From positions 1 to 9,730 of the forward strand of contig CAZCHH010000088.1 of assembly GCA_964498585.1 (NCBI GenBank): DNA of 9,730 nt, given 5' to 3'. The notes under the pieces are model-generated. The model was not told the DNA's origin. It saw nothing but the letters and a program-made list of their open reading frames with translations, and ran no database searches. The position numbers and the translations under genes are program-made. Of the stretch, positions 1 to 7,380 are shown in pieces. The stretch is from JAAYJM01 sp964498585. Lineage in GTDB: Bacteria > Bacteroidota > Ignavibacteria > Kapaibacteriales > UBA2268. The stretch's first letter is position 1, and every line of letters starts with the position of its first letter.

Positions 1-15
1 CTTTTTAAAATAAAG

Positions 16-45
16 AAAATTTACATCTACAATATTGTAAATTTT
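16..45. promoter_or_regulatory. AT-rich inverted repeat upstream of the gap operon
   Basis: Nine-base arms AAAATTTAC (16-24) and GTAAATTTT (37-45) are perfectly complementary around a 12-base spacer. Overlapping them is a perfect 12-bp palindrome, TACAATATTGTA (28-39). It could be an operator for the downstream operon, or the weak terminator of a gene to the left of the window. A TAnnTTTG-type -7 box (TAGTTTTG, 49-56) follows, but I see no TTG at the proper -33 distance, so the promoter is not convincing. The structure is seen directly; the role is inferred. Confidence 0.4.
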
Positions 46-181
46 TATTAGTTTTGAATATAATTATTGAGCAACATTAATTTGTTGAATGAAGCTCGAT
101 TTCATTAATAATTTTGAAAATCAAAGGATATTGCTTATTATTGATTTTTTAAATTATTATTTTTTAATTTTTGAAATAATA

Positions 182-1183
182 ATGGCGATAAGAATTGGAA
201 TAAACGGTTTTGGACGGATTGGTAAATTAGTTTTTCGATTAGCTTCACAAAATCGTGATTTGGATATTGTTCATATCAACGACAAGATGCCAGTTGATAT
301 GATGGCTCATCTTTTAAAATATGATACTGTTCACGGAAAATTTAATGCTGAAGTCAAGTTTAACAATAGACATATTTTTGTAAATAAAAAAAGTATTTAT
401 ATAACAAACAACTGCTCCCCTTCAGAAATCAATTGGAATAATAAAGTTGATATTGTCGTAGATTCAAGTGGTCGCTTCAAAACTAAAACTGAATTGGCCG
501 GACATTTGAAAAACGGAGTAAATAAAGTAATTTTAACTTGTCCTTCAAGCGATAATTCTGTAGATAAAACCGTTGTAATCGGAGTAAATCATTTGGATTT
601 GGAAGCAACTGACAGAGTTGTTTCCAATGCGTCTTGCACAACAAATTGCGTATGTGTTATGTTGAAAGTACTAAAAGATGAATTTGGAATAAAACGAAGT
701 TTTATGAATACAGTTCATCCATTTACAAATAATCAGAATTTGCAAGATGGCTTCCATTCTGATTTTAGACGGGCAAGGTCTGCTTATGGAAATATTATAC
801 CTACAACGACAAGTGCAATTAAATCTACAAAACTTATTTTTCCAGAAATGAAAGATAGCTTTGATGGATTTGCTACACGCGTCCCTGTTACAGATTGCTC
901 TTACGTGGAACTTACTGCTCAGCTAAATAAGAATGTAACAATAGAAGAAATTAATGATGCATTTCTTAAACATTCACAAACATATTTAAAAGGTTATTTA
1001 GAATATTGCACCGACCCTATTGTAAGTAGTGATATAACTAATAATTACAATTCAGCAATATTTGATTCTCTCTGCACTAAAGTTTTGCTTGGCGATATGA
1101 TTCAGATAATTGGATGGTATGACAACGAAAGCGGTTACTCTGCTCGAATTATTGATTTAATTAAATATATATCGAAACTATGA
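182..1183 (+). CDS. gap: type I glyceraldehyde-3-phosphate dehydrogenase
   Basis: Cytoplasmic GAPDH of 333 residues, the normal family length. It oxidises glyceraldehyde 3-phosphate with phosphate and NAD+ to 1,3-bisphosphoglycerate, or runs in reverse. The Rossmann motif GINGFGRIGK is at residues 6-15. An Asp in the HIND segment fits NAD+ preference. The catalytic Cys is C152 in SNASCTTNC, the base is H179 in NTVHPF, the phosphate-site Arg is R233 in TRVPV, and the C-terminal signature WYDNESGYS is present. One oddity is the phosphate loop, which reads TTTSAIK, so the usual Gly after the Thr run is Ser (S211). The start at 182 is chosen because the family begins MAIRIGING here; an in-frame ATG at 89 would add 31 AT-rich hydrophobic residues with no family counterpart. 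There is no Shine-Dalgarno sequence, only A/T. The stop codon overlaps the next start as ATGA, which indicates translational coupling. Confidence 0.93.
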   Translation: MAIRIGINGFGRIGKLVFRLASQNRDLDIVHINDKMPVDMMAHLLKYDTVHGKFNAEVKFNNRHIFVNKKSIYITNNCSPSEINWNNKVDIVVDSSGRFKTKTELAGHLKNGVNKVILTCPSSDNSVDKTVVIGVNHLDLEATDRVVSNASCTTNCVCVMLKVLKDEFGIKRSFMNTVHPFTNNQNLQDGFHSDFRRARSAYGNIIPTTTSAIKSTKLIFPEMKDSFDGFATRVPVTDCSYVELTAQLNKNVTIEEINDAFLKHSQTYLKGYLEYCTDPIVSSDITNNYNSAIFDSLCTKVLLGDMIQIIGWYDNESGYSARIIDLIKYISKL

Positions 1184-4100
1184 AAGATATTATAAAATCA
1201 CAGGCGTTAGAAGTAAATTTATCCAAAACTAAAAGTGTTGATTTTAAAATACCAGAAGAGCATCTGTGGTTTTTAGCTCTTTCAGAAAAATACTGGGGTA
1301 TTCATAAAAGAATTCAGGATTTTTTTACTGAACTGCATCATCCTTATTCAAACAGAAAAGAAGTTATTGAATTAATAATTAACGTTTCTATTGGTGATTT
1401 TTGGATTTACAAAGAAATTGATGAAAAAGAAAAAGCTATTAAAATTCTTTTTGATATTTTTGATTCATTATTGGAAGAGAAACTTTCAGATGATTTATCC
1501 AAGCATTTGGTATTTGTCTTTTTAGACTTTTTTAGCAAAAACTACGATTTTCTTGCCGGATTCGATTCTTTGCTTAATGAATATATACAAATATTAGATA
1601 AAAATTTTGAGAATAATTATTTCGGATATTTAAGCAATATTGGATATTTCAAGAAAAGTTTAGCAAACGCTGCATTAAACAAAAGTATAGAAAAACATAC
1701 TTTTAGTTTTATGCAAAAGCTAATAAAAGAAAATATTCAATTCTGGGAAAAATCAACTGATATTGAAAACTGGTATGAGCAGAACATAAACAAAATGTCC
1801 AAAGATTATTCAGATTCATTAAAATCTTTGGATAAAGAAACTTTTTCATTTTATTACAAGCAATTGGAAGAAGCGGACAGCTGGGAATCCCTTTGCAATA
1901 TGGCTTTTACTTTTTCTGATATAATAGATGCTCTAAGAAAGAAAATCAATGATTTTGAAAAAGTTACAGAGCAATTCTGTTATATTTTCTTTTTATTGCA
2001 TTTGCCCGGAGTAGTTTATCATCGTAATTATTTGTTAATTGATTTAAACAGGGTAATCAAAAGAATAAGCACCGAATTAGACGAGGAGCAATGTATTCAG
2101 GCAATTGATGAATTATTTGACTTATTCCCGGATTTCAAAGAAAGTCATATAAATTTTATTTTAGATTCTATTTTAGCTCTCGGTAAAGAAATTATTAATA
2201 CCCAGAATAAGAATTTGATTAATTATTATGAGAATGAAACAATTAAATTCGGTTTCGTCTCGCCCGGAATAACTTATCTTACTAATGACTGGGTGCTTAA
2301 AGTTGACCCAAATCATATTAAGAATCTTAGGGTATGGCTTGAATTAATTGAATATGACCCCGAAATAATGAAAAAGCTTCTTTCTGCTCTTATTATTAAT
2401 TTAAGAACTGGTGGAATTTTCATTTTCGATACTGATTTATTTCAAAAAGACGTTACAAAGCTACTTAATTCAAAGATTTCTCCTATTTATAAGCAAATTA
2501 AGCAGCTGACAAGATTATTCCCTGTTTATTTTAATGAAATCGGTGCTGAAGGTGTTTTGCGTGATGTTACTACTAAAATAGATGAAATATCTCATAGAAA
2601 TGATAAATTAATCCATTTCTTGCGCAAACAAATCCACACTGAAGGGAATAATTCTCATATTCAAATAACACTTGAAATCATTAAGTTTTGGTTCGATTTG
2701 AATAAAGAACGACTGAAAAGTATTGTTCCGGAAAATGTTTATGAAACTATTGATGAAAACGGAATTTGGGTTAATGGCGTTAATTTCGTTTTAAATAAAC
2801 TATGTGAAAACTGCTCTTGTTCTTTAGAAGAACTTTTGGAAAAAGATAAAAAAGAAATTTCTGAGCTTCTGACTCATATCGAACATTACAATAGCAATGA
2901 TTTGCAGCGAGTTGGTTTAATAATTGAATTATACCAGCTTTTAAAAGAAAAATATCTTTTCGATGCTAATGATATTGGTATGATACTCAGAAAATACAGC
3001 TTTATTAATAATGAAGATATTATTGTTTTAGAAAAGCATTTAAAAGAGAAAAATGATATAGAAGCATTAAAGCTGATTTTTTCGTTTATGGTTCATTTAA
3101 ATGAAATAATATTTGACCCGAAGATAAGCGAGGGCTGGGAAAGTATTTATTACAAAAGACATATTGCTTTTGGAATACCTTCTATGTACGGACAATATAA
3201 GGAAGCTAAATTTGAAGCATTAGGTCTTACTTTCCGACTTGAACGTATTGCTTCAACTTTGGTCAGCAATATTATTAACGAGATTAACACTGAATATTTC
3301 ACAGCAAAAACATTAAAAGATATTTTTGTTGTTATTCAATTACTTTTAAAAGGTTTGCAACTTGATGGTATTTCCGACCAGGGCTTTAGTTCTAATCTGA
3401 AAATGTTCCAATACAGTTTGACTTCACGTAGTTTTACTATTAATCAATACTTAAACATCTTCCAGTTTATGGAAGTAAGTATCAAGGAAATAATAAATAA
3501 ATATTTCATCAGACCTTACGAACAGCTATTAGATATAATTATTCCACAATATATAGAATATGAAAAGCAAGCTTCATCAAAAAAACTAATTCTCCAAAAA
3601 TCAGAAATTTTCTATAGGGAACTTCTTTCTTCTGCATTTTTAATTCAATTTTTAGATAATTTCATTGGAAAAATATTGATAAATCTGCGAAGGATGGTTA
3701 ATTATCTTAGCGAAGATGAAATACAAAGTATAATGACTTACGACCCTGATATGATTTTTAGTACATTATACGAAGAATCTCCTAGTATGGATAATCAGGT
3801 ATTTTTGGGCTCAAAGGCATATTATTTGAAAAATCTCTTATTAAATAAATTTCCTGTTCCACACGGATTTGTTATTACAACTGAAATTTTCAGAAGATTT
3901 GAAACAATATTAAAAGTACCTAAATTAGAAACTGAAATTGATAATTTAATTAAAAATCATATATCAGAGCTTGAAAAAATCTCAGGAAAAAAATATGGCG
4001 ACCCATCAAATCCACTATTGCTAAGCGTTCGCTCAGGTGCCGCTATTTCGATGCCCGGAGCTATGAATACTTTTTTGAACGTTGGGCTTAATGATGAAAT

Positions 4101-5268
4101 CACAGAGAATCTTAGCAAACAATTTAATTTTGGCTGGACTTCCTGGGATTGCTATCGCCGCTTGCTTCAAACCTGGGGTATGTCTTACGGGCTTAACCGA
4201 AATGATTTCGACCAGATAATGATTGATTACAAAAACAAGTATAATGTTAAGCAGAAAATCGGCTTTTCTCCGGCTATTATGCGTGAAATCGCTTTTACTT
4301 ATAAAAAATTATTAATTGACAACGGAATTCATTTTGAAGAAGATTTATTTTTACAAATAAAGAAAGCAATTATATCTGTTTTTAAATCTTGGGATACTCC
4401 GAGAGCAAAAGTTTACAGAGAGCATTTGCAGATAGCAAACGAATGGGGAACTGCGGTCATTGTTCAACAAATGATATTCGGAAATCTTCACAATGAATCC
4501 GGCTCCGGAGTGCTTTTCACTCACGACCTCCAAGATAACGTTAGCGGTATTAATTTAGCAGGAGATTTTTCTTTTTTAAGTCAGGGCGAAGATATTGTTG
4601 CCGGACTTGTCAGCACTTTGCCTATTAGCGAAAATCAAAGAGTAAAATATTATAAAAATTCTCCTTTTTCTTTAGAAAGTGAATTTCCGAAAATCTTTAA
4701 TAAACTTAAGGAATTATCTCATGAATTAATTGACATTCATGGCTTCGGACATCAGGAAATTGAATTTACTTTTGAAACTCCTGAGCCAGAGGATTTATAT
4801 ATACTGCAAACAAGAGATATGTCAATTATAAAGCAAACTAAAATTGATTGTTTTGATATCCCTGAAGACCAAATGAAACGGCTCGGTTGCGGTATTGGTA
4901 TTGGAAATAAAGTGCTAAACGGAGTAATTATCTTTGACAATGAAGATTTGGAAGCACTTAAAGCAAAAGACCCAAATATGAATGCAATTTTAGTTAGACC
5001 TGATACAGTTCCGGACGACATAGAAATGATTTTTAATTGCGACGGGCTTTTAACAAGCAAAGGTGGAGCTACTTCTCATGCTGCGGTTACTGCGGCTTCA
5101 CTCGGAAAAACCTGCGTTGTCAATTGCAATGATATGCTCGTTTTTGAAAAAGAAAAAAAATGTGTCATAAATAATAAAACTTATTATGTATTTGACCCAA
5201 TCGCTATTGATGGAAATAAAGGAATTGTCTATGAAGGCAATTATCCAATTAAAATTCAAGAATTATAA
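1180..5268 (+). CDS. large PPDK/PEP-synthase-like protein without TIM barrel, with novel N-terminal half
   Basis: A 1362-residue, apparently cytoplasmic protein. Residues ~1-860 are Lys/Glu/Ile/Leu-rich and look largely helical, with no signal peptide, clear membrane segment or domain I recognise. Residues ~870-1240 are the PPDK N-terminal ATP-grasp module: LGSKAYYLKNL then PVPHGFVITT (~876-897), SVRSGAAISMPG (949-960, R951), SGSGVLFTHD, QGEDIVAGL, and QEIEFTFE (1192-1199) with YILQTRD (1207-1213), where E1195 and Q1210 match nucleotide-binding residues of PPDK. Residues ~1250-1350 are the swivelling phosphohistidine domain, with TSKGGATSHAAV placing the phospho-accepting His at H1300. The chain ends 62 residues later, where PPDK would enter its PEP/pyruvate TIM barrel. 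Family knowledge predicts ATP-dependent phosphorylation of H1300; the final acceptor is unknown and the N-terminal half may bind it, as an acceptor domain does in rifampicin phosphotransferase. It overlaps the upstream GAPDH gene by 4 bp and precedes a second GAPDH-like gene by 26 bp. It is not a complete PPDK or PEP synthase. Confidence 0.9.
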   Translation: MKDIIKSQALEVNLSKTKSVDFKIPEEHLWFLALSEKYWGIHKRIQDFFTELHHPYSNRKEVIELIINVSIGDFWIYKEIDEKEKAIKILFDIFDSLLEEKLSDDLSKHLVFVFLDFFSKNYDFLAGFDSLLNEYIQILDKNFENNYFGYLSNIGYFKKSLANAALNKSIEKHTFSFMQKLIKENIQFWEKSTDIENWYEQNINKMSKDYSDSLKSLDKETFSFYYKQLEEADSWESLCNMAFTFSDIIDALRKKINDFEKVTEQFCYIFFLLHLPGVVYHRNYLLIDLNRVIKRISTELDEEQCIQAIDELFDLFPDFKESHINFILDSILALGKEIINTQNKNLINYYENETIKFGFVSPGITYLTNDWVLKVDPNHIKNLRVWLELIEYDPEIMKKLLSALIINLRTGGIFIFDTDLFQKDVTKLLNSKISPIYKQIKQLTRLFPVYFNEIGAEGVLRDVTTKIDEISHRNDKLIHFLRKQIHTEGNNSHIQITLEIIKFWFDLNKERLKSIVPENVYETIDENGIWVNGVNFVLNKLCENCSCSLEELLEKDKKEISELLTHIEHYNSNDLQRVGLIIELYQLLKEKYLFDANDIGMILRKYSFINNEDIIVLEKHLKEKNDIEALKLIFSFMVHLNEIIFDPKISEGWESIYYKRHIAFGIPSMYGQYKEAKFEALGLTFRLERIASTLVSNIINEINTEYFTAKTLKDIFVVIQLLLKGLQLDGISDQGFSSNLKMFQYSLTSRSFTINQYLNIFQFMEVSIKEIINKYFIRPYEQLLDIIIPQYIEYEKQASSKKLILQKSEIFYRELLSSAFLIQFLDNFIGKILINLRRMVNYLSEDEIQSIMTYDPDMIFSTLYEESPSMDNQVFLGSKAYYLKNLLLNKFPVPHGFVITTEIFRRFETILKVPKLETEIDNLIKNHISELEKISGKKYGDPSNPLLLSVRSGAAISMPGAMNTFLNVGLNDEITENLSKQFNFGWTSWDCYRRLLQTWGMSYGLNRNDFDQIMIDYKNKYNVKQKIGFSPAIMREIAFTYKKLLIDNGIHFEEDLFLQIKKAIISVFKSWDTPRAKVYREHLQIANEWGTAVIVQQMIFGNLHNESGSGVLFTHDLQDNVSGINLAGDFSFLSQGEDIVAGLVSTLPISENQRVKYYKNSPFSLESEFPKIFNKLKELSHELIDIHGFGHQEIEFTFETPEPEDLYILQTRDMSIIKQTKIDCFDIPEDQMKRLGCGIGIGNKVLNGVIIFDNEDLEALKAKDPNMNAILVRPDTVPDDIEMIFNCDGLLTSKGGATSHAAVTAASLGKTCVVNCNDMLVFEKEKKCVINNKTYYVFDPIAIDGNKGIVYEGNYPIKIQEL

Positions 5269-5284
5269 TTATATTAGCTTTTTT

Positions 5285-5290
5285 GGGAGG
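5285..5290 (+). promoter_or_regulatory. strong Shine-Dalgarno site deciding the second GAPDH-like start
   Basis: GGGAGG lies 4 bases before the ATG at 5295 and fixes it as the start, rather than the in-frame TTG at 5283, which lies partly inside the motif. It is the strongest ribosome binding site in the window: the first GAPDH gene, the dikinase-like gene and the clc gene show none. Confidence 0.75.
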
Positions 5291-5294
5291 TTTT

Positions 5295-6548
5295 ATGAAT
5301 ATAAAAATTAATGAAAAAAAAATTTTGGGGATTAATAGCATAGGCCGAATTGGCAAATTATCTCTATGGTACCATCTTTATTCAAGAAATTTTGATGGGA
5401 TTGTTATCAACCAAGGACGAGAAGTTGGAAAAGGTTTAGATGATGTCATACAGGCAATTTCTTCAGATTCAACTTATGGCTCTTTAAGCAGCTTTCTTTA
5501 TGGTTACCACGGAAAAAAATGTAAAATTGAAATTACCGATAGAGATAATGGTTGCTTTACTATTGACGATTTTCCAATTAAAGTGCTTACTAAAGAAAGA
5601 AATCCACAAAATATTAATTGGAGAGACGAAAGAGTTAGAATTGTTGTTGATTGTACTGGCAAATTCTTAGACCCTACCGTTCCCCCCAACGATTCAAAAG
5701 GAAGTATTTTAGGACATTTAGATGCCGGAGCCCAAAAGGTAATAGCAAGCGCTCCTTTTAAAATCAAATATGCTCCGGCTGAAAATGTTGATGATTTCCC
5801 TACTCTTATTTATGGTATCAATCACTTAAGTTATAATTCTCAGAAACATAATGTTATTTCGGCTGCAAGTTGTACCACTACCGGACTTGCACACATGATT
5901 ATGCCTTTGCTTGAAGACAAAGAAACCTGCAACGTGCTAACTGCTTCTATGTCAACTGTCCATGCTGCTACTAATACTCAAAGCGTGCTAGATTCTGTTC
6001 CTTCAACTGGGACTTCTGATTTGAGAAAAAACAGGTCTGTCTTGAATAATATAATTCTTTCTTCTACAGGAGCTGCAAAAACTTTAGAAAAAGTAATTCC
6101 AAAAATAATAAATTTTGGTTTTATGGCTGATTCAATTCGCATACCAACAAGCTCTGTTTCCTTAATTGCTCTTAATATCACTTTTAATACAAGATTAGAC
6201 GAAAATAATCAACCATTTATCAATGCAAATCACATAAAAAATATTTATAAAATTGCTGCTAATGGCTCTCAAAAAGATTTGCTTTACTATACTGACAAGC
6301 AAAACGTTTCTTTGGATTTGCTCGGACTTCCTGCTGCTATTGTTATTGAAGGAAATGAAATCCACACAAGAACTGGATTTTTGCAAGTTCCTCCTGAAGT
6401 ACTGGCTTCTATCGGAATAAGCAATATTAATGAAGTTAATATTCCTGTTACTCATGCGAAAATTATGGGCTGGTATGACAACGAATACGGAAGCTATGTG
6501 TATTGTCTTGGCAAGCTAACCGAATATGTTTCATCGCTAATAGAATAG
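5295..6548 (+). CDS. divergent, extended glyceraldehyde-3-phosphate dehydrogenase-like protein
   Basis: A 417-residue cytoplasmic GAPDH-fold protein, about 80 residues longer than usual. The Rossmann motif is degenerate (GINSIGRIGK), and the segment that normally reads IND is INQGREVG, so the Asp that binds the NAD ribose is missing. The catalytic Cys is kept as C193, but in SAASCTTTG, where the usual Asn after CTT is Thr. The catalytic His is H223 in STVHAATN, 30 residues on instead of 27. The phosphate loop STGAAK, the Arg in RIPT and the C-terminal WYDNE are intact, but the following GYS is GSY. Extra sequence lies around residues 120-175 and 285-375. These changes suggest an active aldehyde dehydrogenase with altered cofactor or substrate use, or a regulatory paralog. 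As third gene of the operon it probably works with the dikinase-like protein. The GAPDH fold is certain; orthology to classical gap is not. Confidence 0.88.
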   Translation: MNIKINEKKILGINSIGRIGKLSLWYHLYSRNFDGIVINQGREVGKGLDDVIQAISSDSTYGSLSSFLYGYHGKKCKIEITDRDNGCFTIDDFPIKVLTKERNPQNINWRDERVRIVVDCTGKFLDPTVPPNDSKGSILGHLDAGAQKVIASAPFKIKYAPAENVDDFPTLIYGINHLSYNSQKHNVISAASCTTTGLAHMIMPLLEDKETCNVLTASMSTVHAATNTQSVLDSVPSTGTSDLRKNRSVLNNIILSSTGAAKTLEKVIPKIINFGFMADSIRIPTSSVSLIALNITFNTRLDENNQPFINANHIKNIYKIAANGSQKDLLYYTDKQNVSLDLLGLPAAIVIEGNEIHTRTGFLQVPPEVLASIGISNINEVNIPVTHAKIMGWYDNEYGSYVYCLGKLTEYVSSLIE

Positions 6549-6562
6549 ATTATAAAATAGAC

Positions 6563-6591
6563 GGACTCCACACCAACAAAGCGTGGAGTCC
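6563..6591. terminator. GC-rich hairpin after the gap operon
   Basis: A perfect 9-bp stem, GGACTCCAC (6563-6571) with GTGGAGTCC (6583-6591), closes an 11-base loop. It lies 14 bases after the stop of the second GAPDH-like gene and is the likely end of the operon transcript. No clear U-run follows on the plus strand, so it may stabilise a 3' end or be an intergenic palindromic element. Its stem core (ACTCCAC/GTGGAGT) recurs in the hairpin at 9687-9719. Confidence 0.5.
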
Positions 6592-6604
6592 ATCTGAAAA
6601 AATA

Positions 6605-6617
6605 GCAACGTAGTTGC
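6605..6617. repeat. short palindromic element with CGTAG apex
   Basis: GCAAC-GTA-GTTGC forms a 5-bp stem around GTA in the convergent intergenic region. Together with the hairpins at 6650-6673 and 9687-9719 it shares a CGTAG at the apex (read on the minus strand for the last one), while the stems differ. It may be a small palindromic repeat; no function is evident. Confidence 0.4.
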
Positions 6618-6649
6618 GTTATAGTAATAGATATGAAAACACACACACG

Positions 6650-6673
6650 GAAAATCTCGTAGAGATGATTTTC
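6650..6673. repeat. hairpin with CGTAG apex and alternative folds
   Basis: Two mutually exclusive pairings are visible: outer arms GAAAATC (6650-6656) with GATTTTC (6667-6673), or inner arms ATCTC (6654-6658) with GAGAT (6662-6666) around GTA. It is followed by TTTCTT and could help terminate either convergent transcript, or be another copy of the CGTAG palindrome type. Confidence 0.4.
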
Positions 6674-6794
6674 TTTCTTAATCATCTTCATCAAACAAAT
6701 CACAAAAATCACAGTTCAAAGACAAACACATAATTTAATCCCTGGCTGGATAAAAGAAAAAGAATATTCCATTCTCAAGAGGAAATTCGTATGA

Positions 6795-6814
6795 TGAGTT
6801 ATTTAATTAACTCA
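6795..6814 (-). terminator. possible weak terminator of the lipoprotein gene
   Basis: Arms TGAGTTA (6795-6801) and TAACTCA (6808-6814) pair perfectly around a 6-base loop, 12 bases beyond the lipoprotein stop codon on the minus strand. The stem is AT-rich and no U-run follows, so termination here is only a suggestion. The rest of 6674-6794 shows nothing I can name. Confidence 0.3.
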
Positions 6815-6826
6815 ATACTCTAATAT

Positions 6827-7231
6827 CTATTTTATCCTGTAGCAATAAAATTCATAAGGTTCATAAGCTCTCAAATCAAGATGAATGTCATAATGTACAA
6901 ATTTACCAGTTATATAAGATGTGTTTTTTAAAGATAACTCAAGTTCTGAAAGAAAACCATCACCATTTATAGTATCATACCACTTATATTTACCAGTAAA
7001 ATTATTATTATCCCAAGAACCAGTATGCAGATAATTAAAAAAATTACAATATTCTAATCCAGCAGTAACAAAAAACGTATCAGAAAAAATCAATTTATTG
7101 TAATCTACTAACCAGTAATACATTACCCATTTGCCCTGTATTTTCTCAAACGCTTCTGAATACTCGGGTTCTGAAGCAGAATTGCATCCGATTGTAAAAA
7201 GAATAACTAAAGCAAAAACGTACTTTTTCAT
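6827..7231 (-). CDS. small lipocalin-like lipoprotein
   Basis: A 134-residue protein with a lipoprotein signal: MKK, a hydrophobic stretch, then LFTIGC with the lipidated Cys at residue 16. The mature part is rich in aromatics and alternating hydrophobics: IQGKWVMYYW, TGKYKWYD, then paired strands ELELSLKN and YITGKFVHYD. That pattern resembles the small beta-barrel lipocalin-like domains common in Bacteroidota lipoproteins. It would be anchored in the outer or inner membrane; the ligand is unknown. AGGTG (minus strand, 7241-7237) lies 5 bases before the start and supports it. The gene has its own promoter (7290-7320) and appears monocistronic, convergent with the gap operon. The lipoprotein call is firm; the lipocalin-like fold is an inference from pattern, without strong sequence motifs. 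Confidence 0.8.
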   Translation of the reverse strand: MKKYVFALVILFTIGCNSASEPEYSEAFEKIQGKWVMYYWLVDYNKLIFSDTFFVTAGLEYCNFFNYLHTGSWDNNNFTGKYKWYDTINGDGFLSELELSLKNTSYITGKFVHYDIHLDLRAYEPYEFYCYRIK

Positions 7232-7289
7232 TTCAGCACCTATTTATATGTTTTGAGTTTTTAGTTCTAATTTATAGAAAAAATATATT

Positions 7290-7320
7290 CAAATATACAA
7301 AAAACAAGATACGTATCCAA
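7290..7320 (-). promoter_or_regulatory. Bacteroidota-type promoter of the lipoprotein gene with internal palindrome
   Basis: On the minus strand a TTG (7320-7318) is followed after 20 bases by TATATTTG (7297-7290), matching the Bacteroidota -33 TTG and -7 TAnnTTTG elements at an accepted spacing. Transcription would start near 7283, giving a leader of about 50 bases. The perfect palindrome GATACGTATC (7308-7317) lies between the two elements, where a bound repressor would block sigma factor contact. The elements are seen; use as a promoter is inferred. Confidence 0.6.
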
Positions 7321-7356
7321 ATTAATAAAAATGAATGAAAAAGCAAAGAAATAATT

Positions 7357-7380
7357 AATAATTGACAATTAACAATTATT
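7357..7380 (-). terminator. AT-rich hairpin overlapping the clc stop codon
   Basis: AATAATTG (7357-7364) and CAATTATT (7373-7380) form a perfect 8-bp stem with an 8-base loop, at the very end of the chloride channel gene; the stop codon lies in one arm. On the minus strand the next bases are TAATTATTTC. It is a weak terminator candidate for clc. Confidence 0.35.

Noticed and set aside
89..181. 31-residue in-frame N-terminal extension of the first GAPDH
   Set aside because: The GAPDH family starts at MAIRIGING (182); the extension is AT-rich hydrophobic sequence with no family counterpart and no ribosome binding site.
451..475. CGTAG inside the first GAPDH gene as another palindromic element
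   Set aside because: The flanks are not complementary, so no hairpin forms; it is ordinary coding sequence.
4351..5060. Two minus-strand open frames (4351-4533 and 4752-5060)
   Set aside because: They lie antisense to the well-conserved ATP-grasp and phosphohistidine domains and show no recognisable protein features.
1180..5268. Annotation as a complete pyruvate phosphate dikinase or PEP synthase
   Set aside because: The PEP/pyruvate-binding TIM barrel is missing and ~860 residues of unrelated sequence precede the ATP-grasp domain.
5504..6712. Minus-strand open frames opposite and just beyond the second GAPDH-like gene
   Set aside because: They are antisense to clear GAPDH motifs, or (6494-6712) run across intergenic hairpins; no family features.
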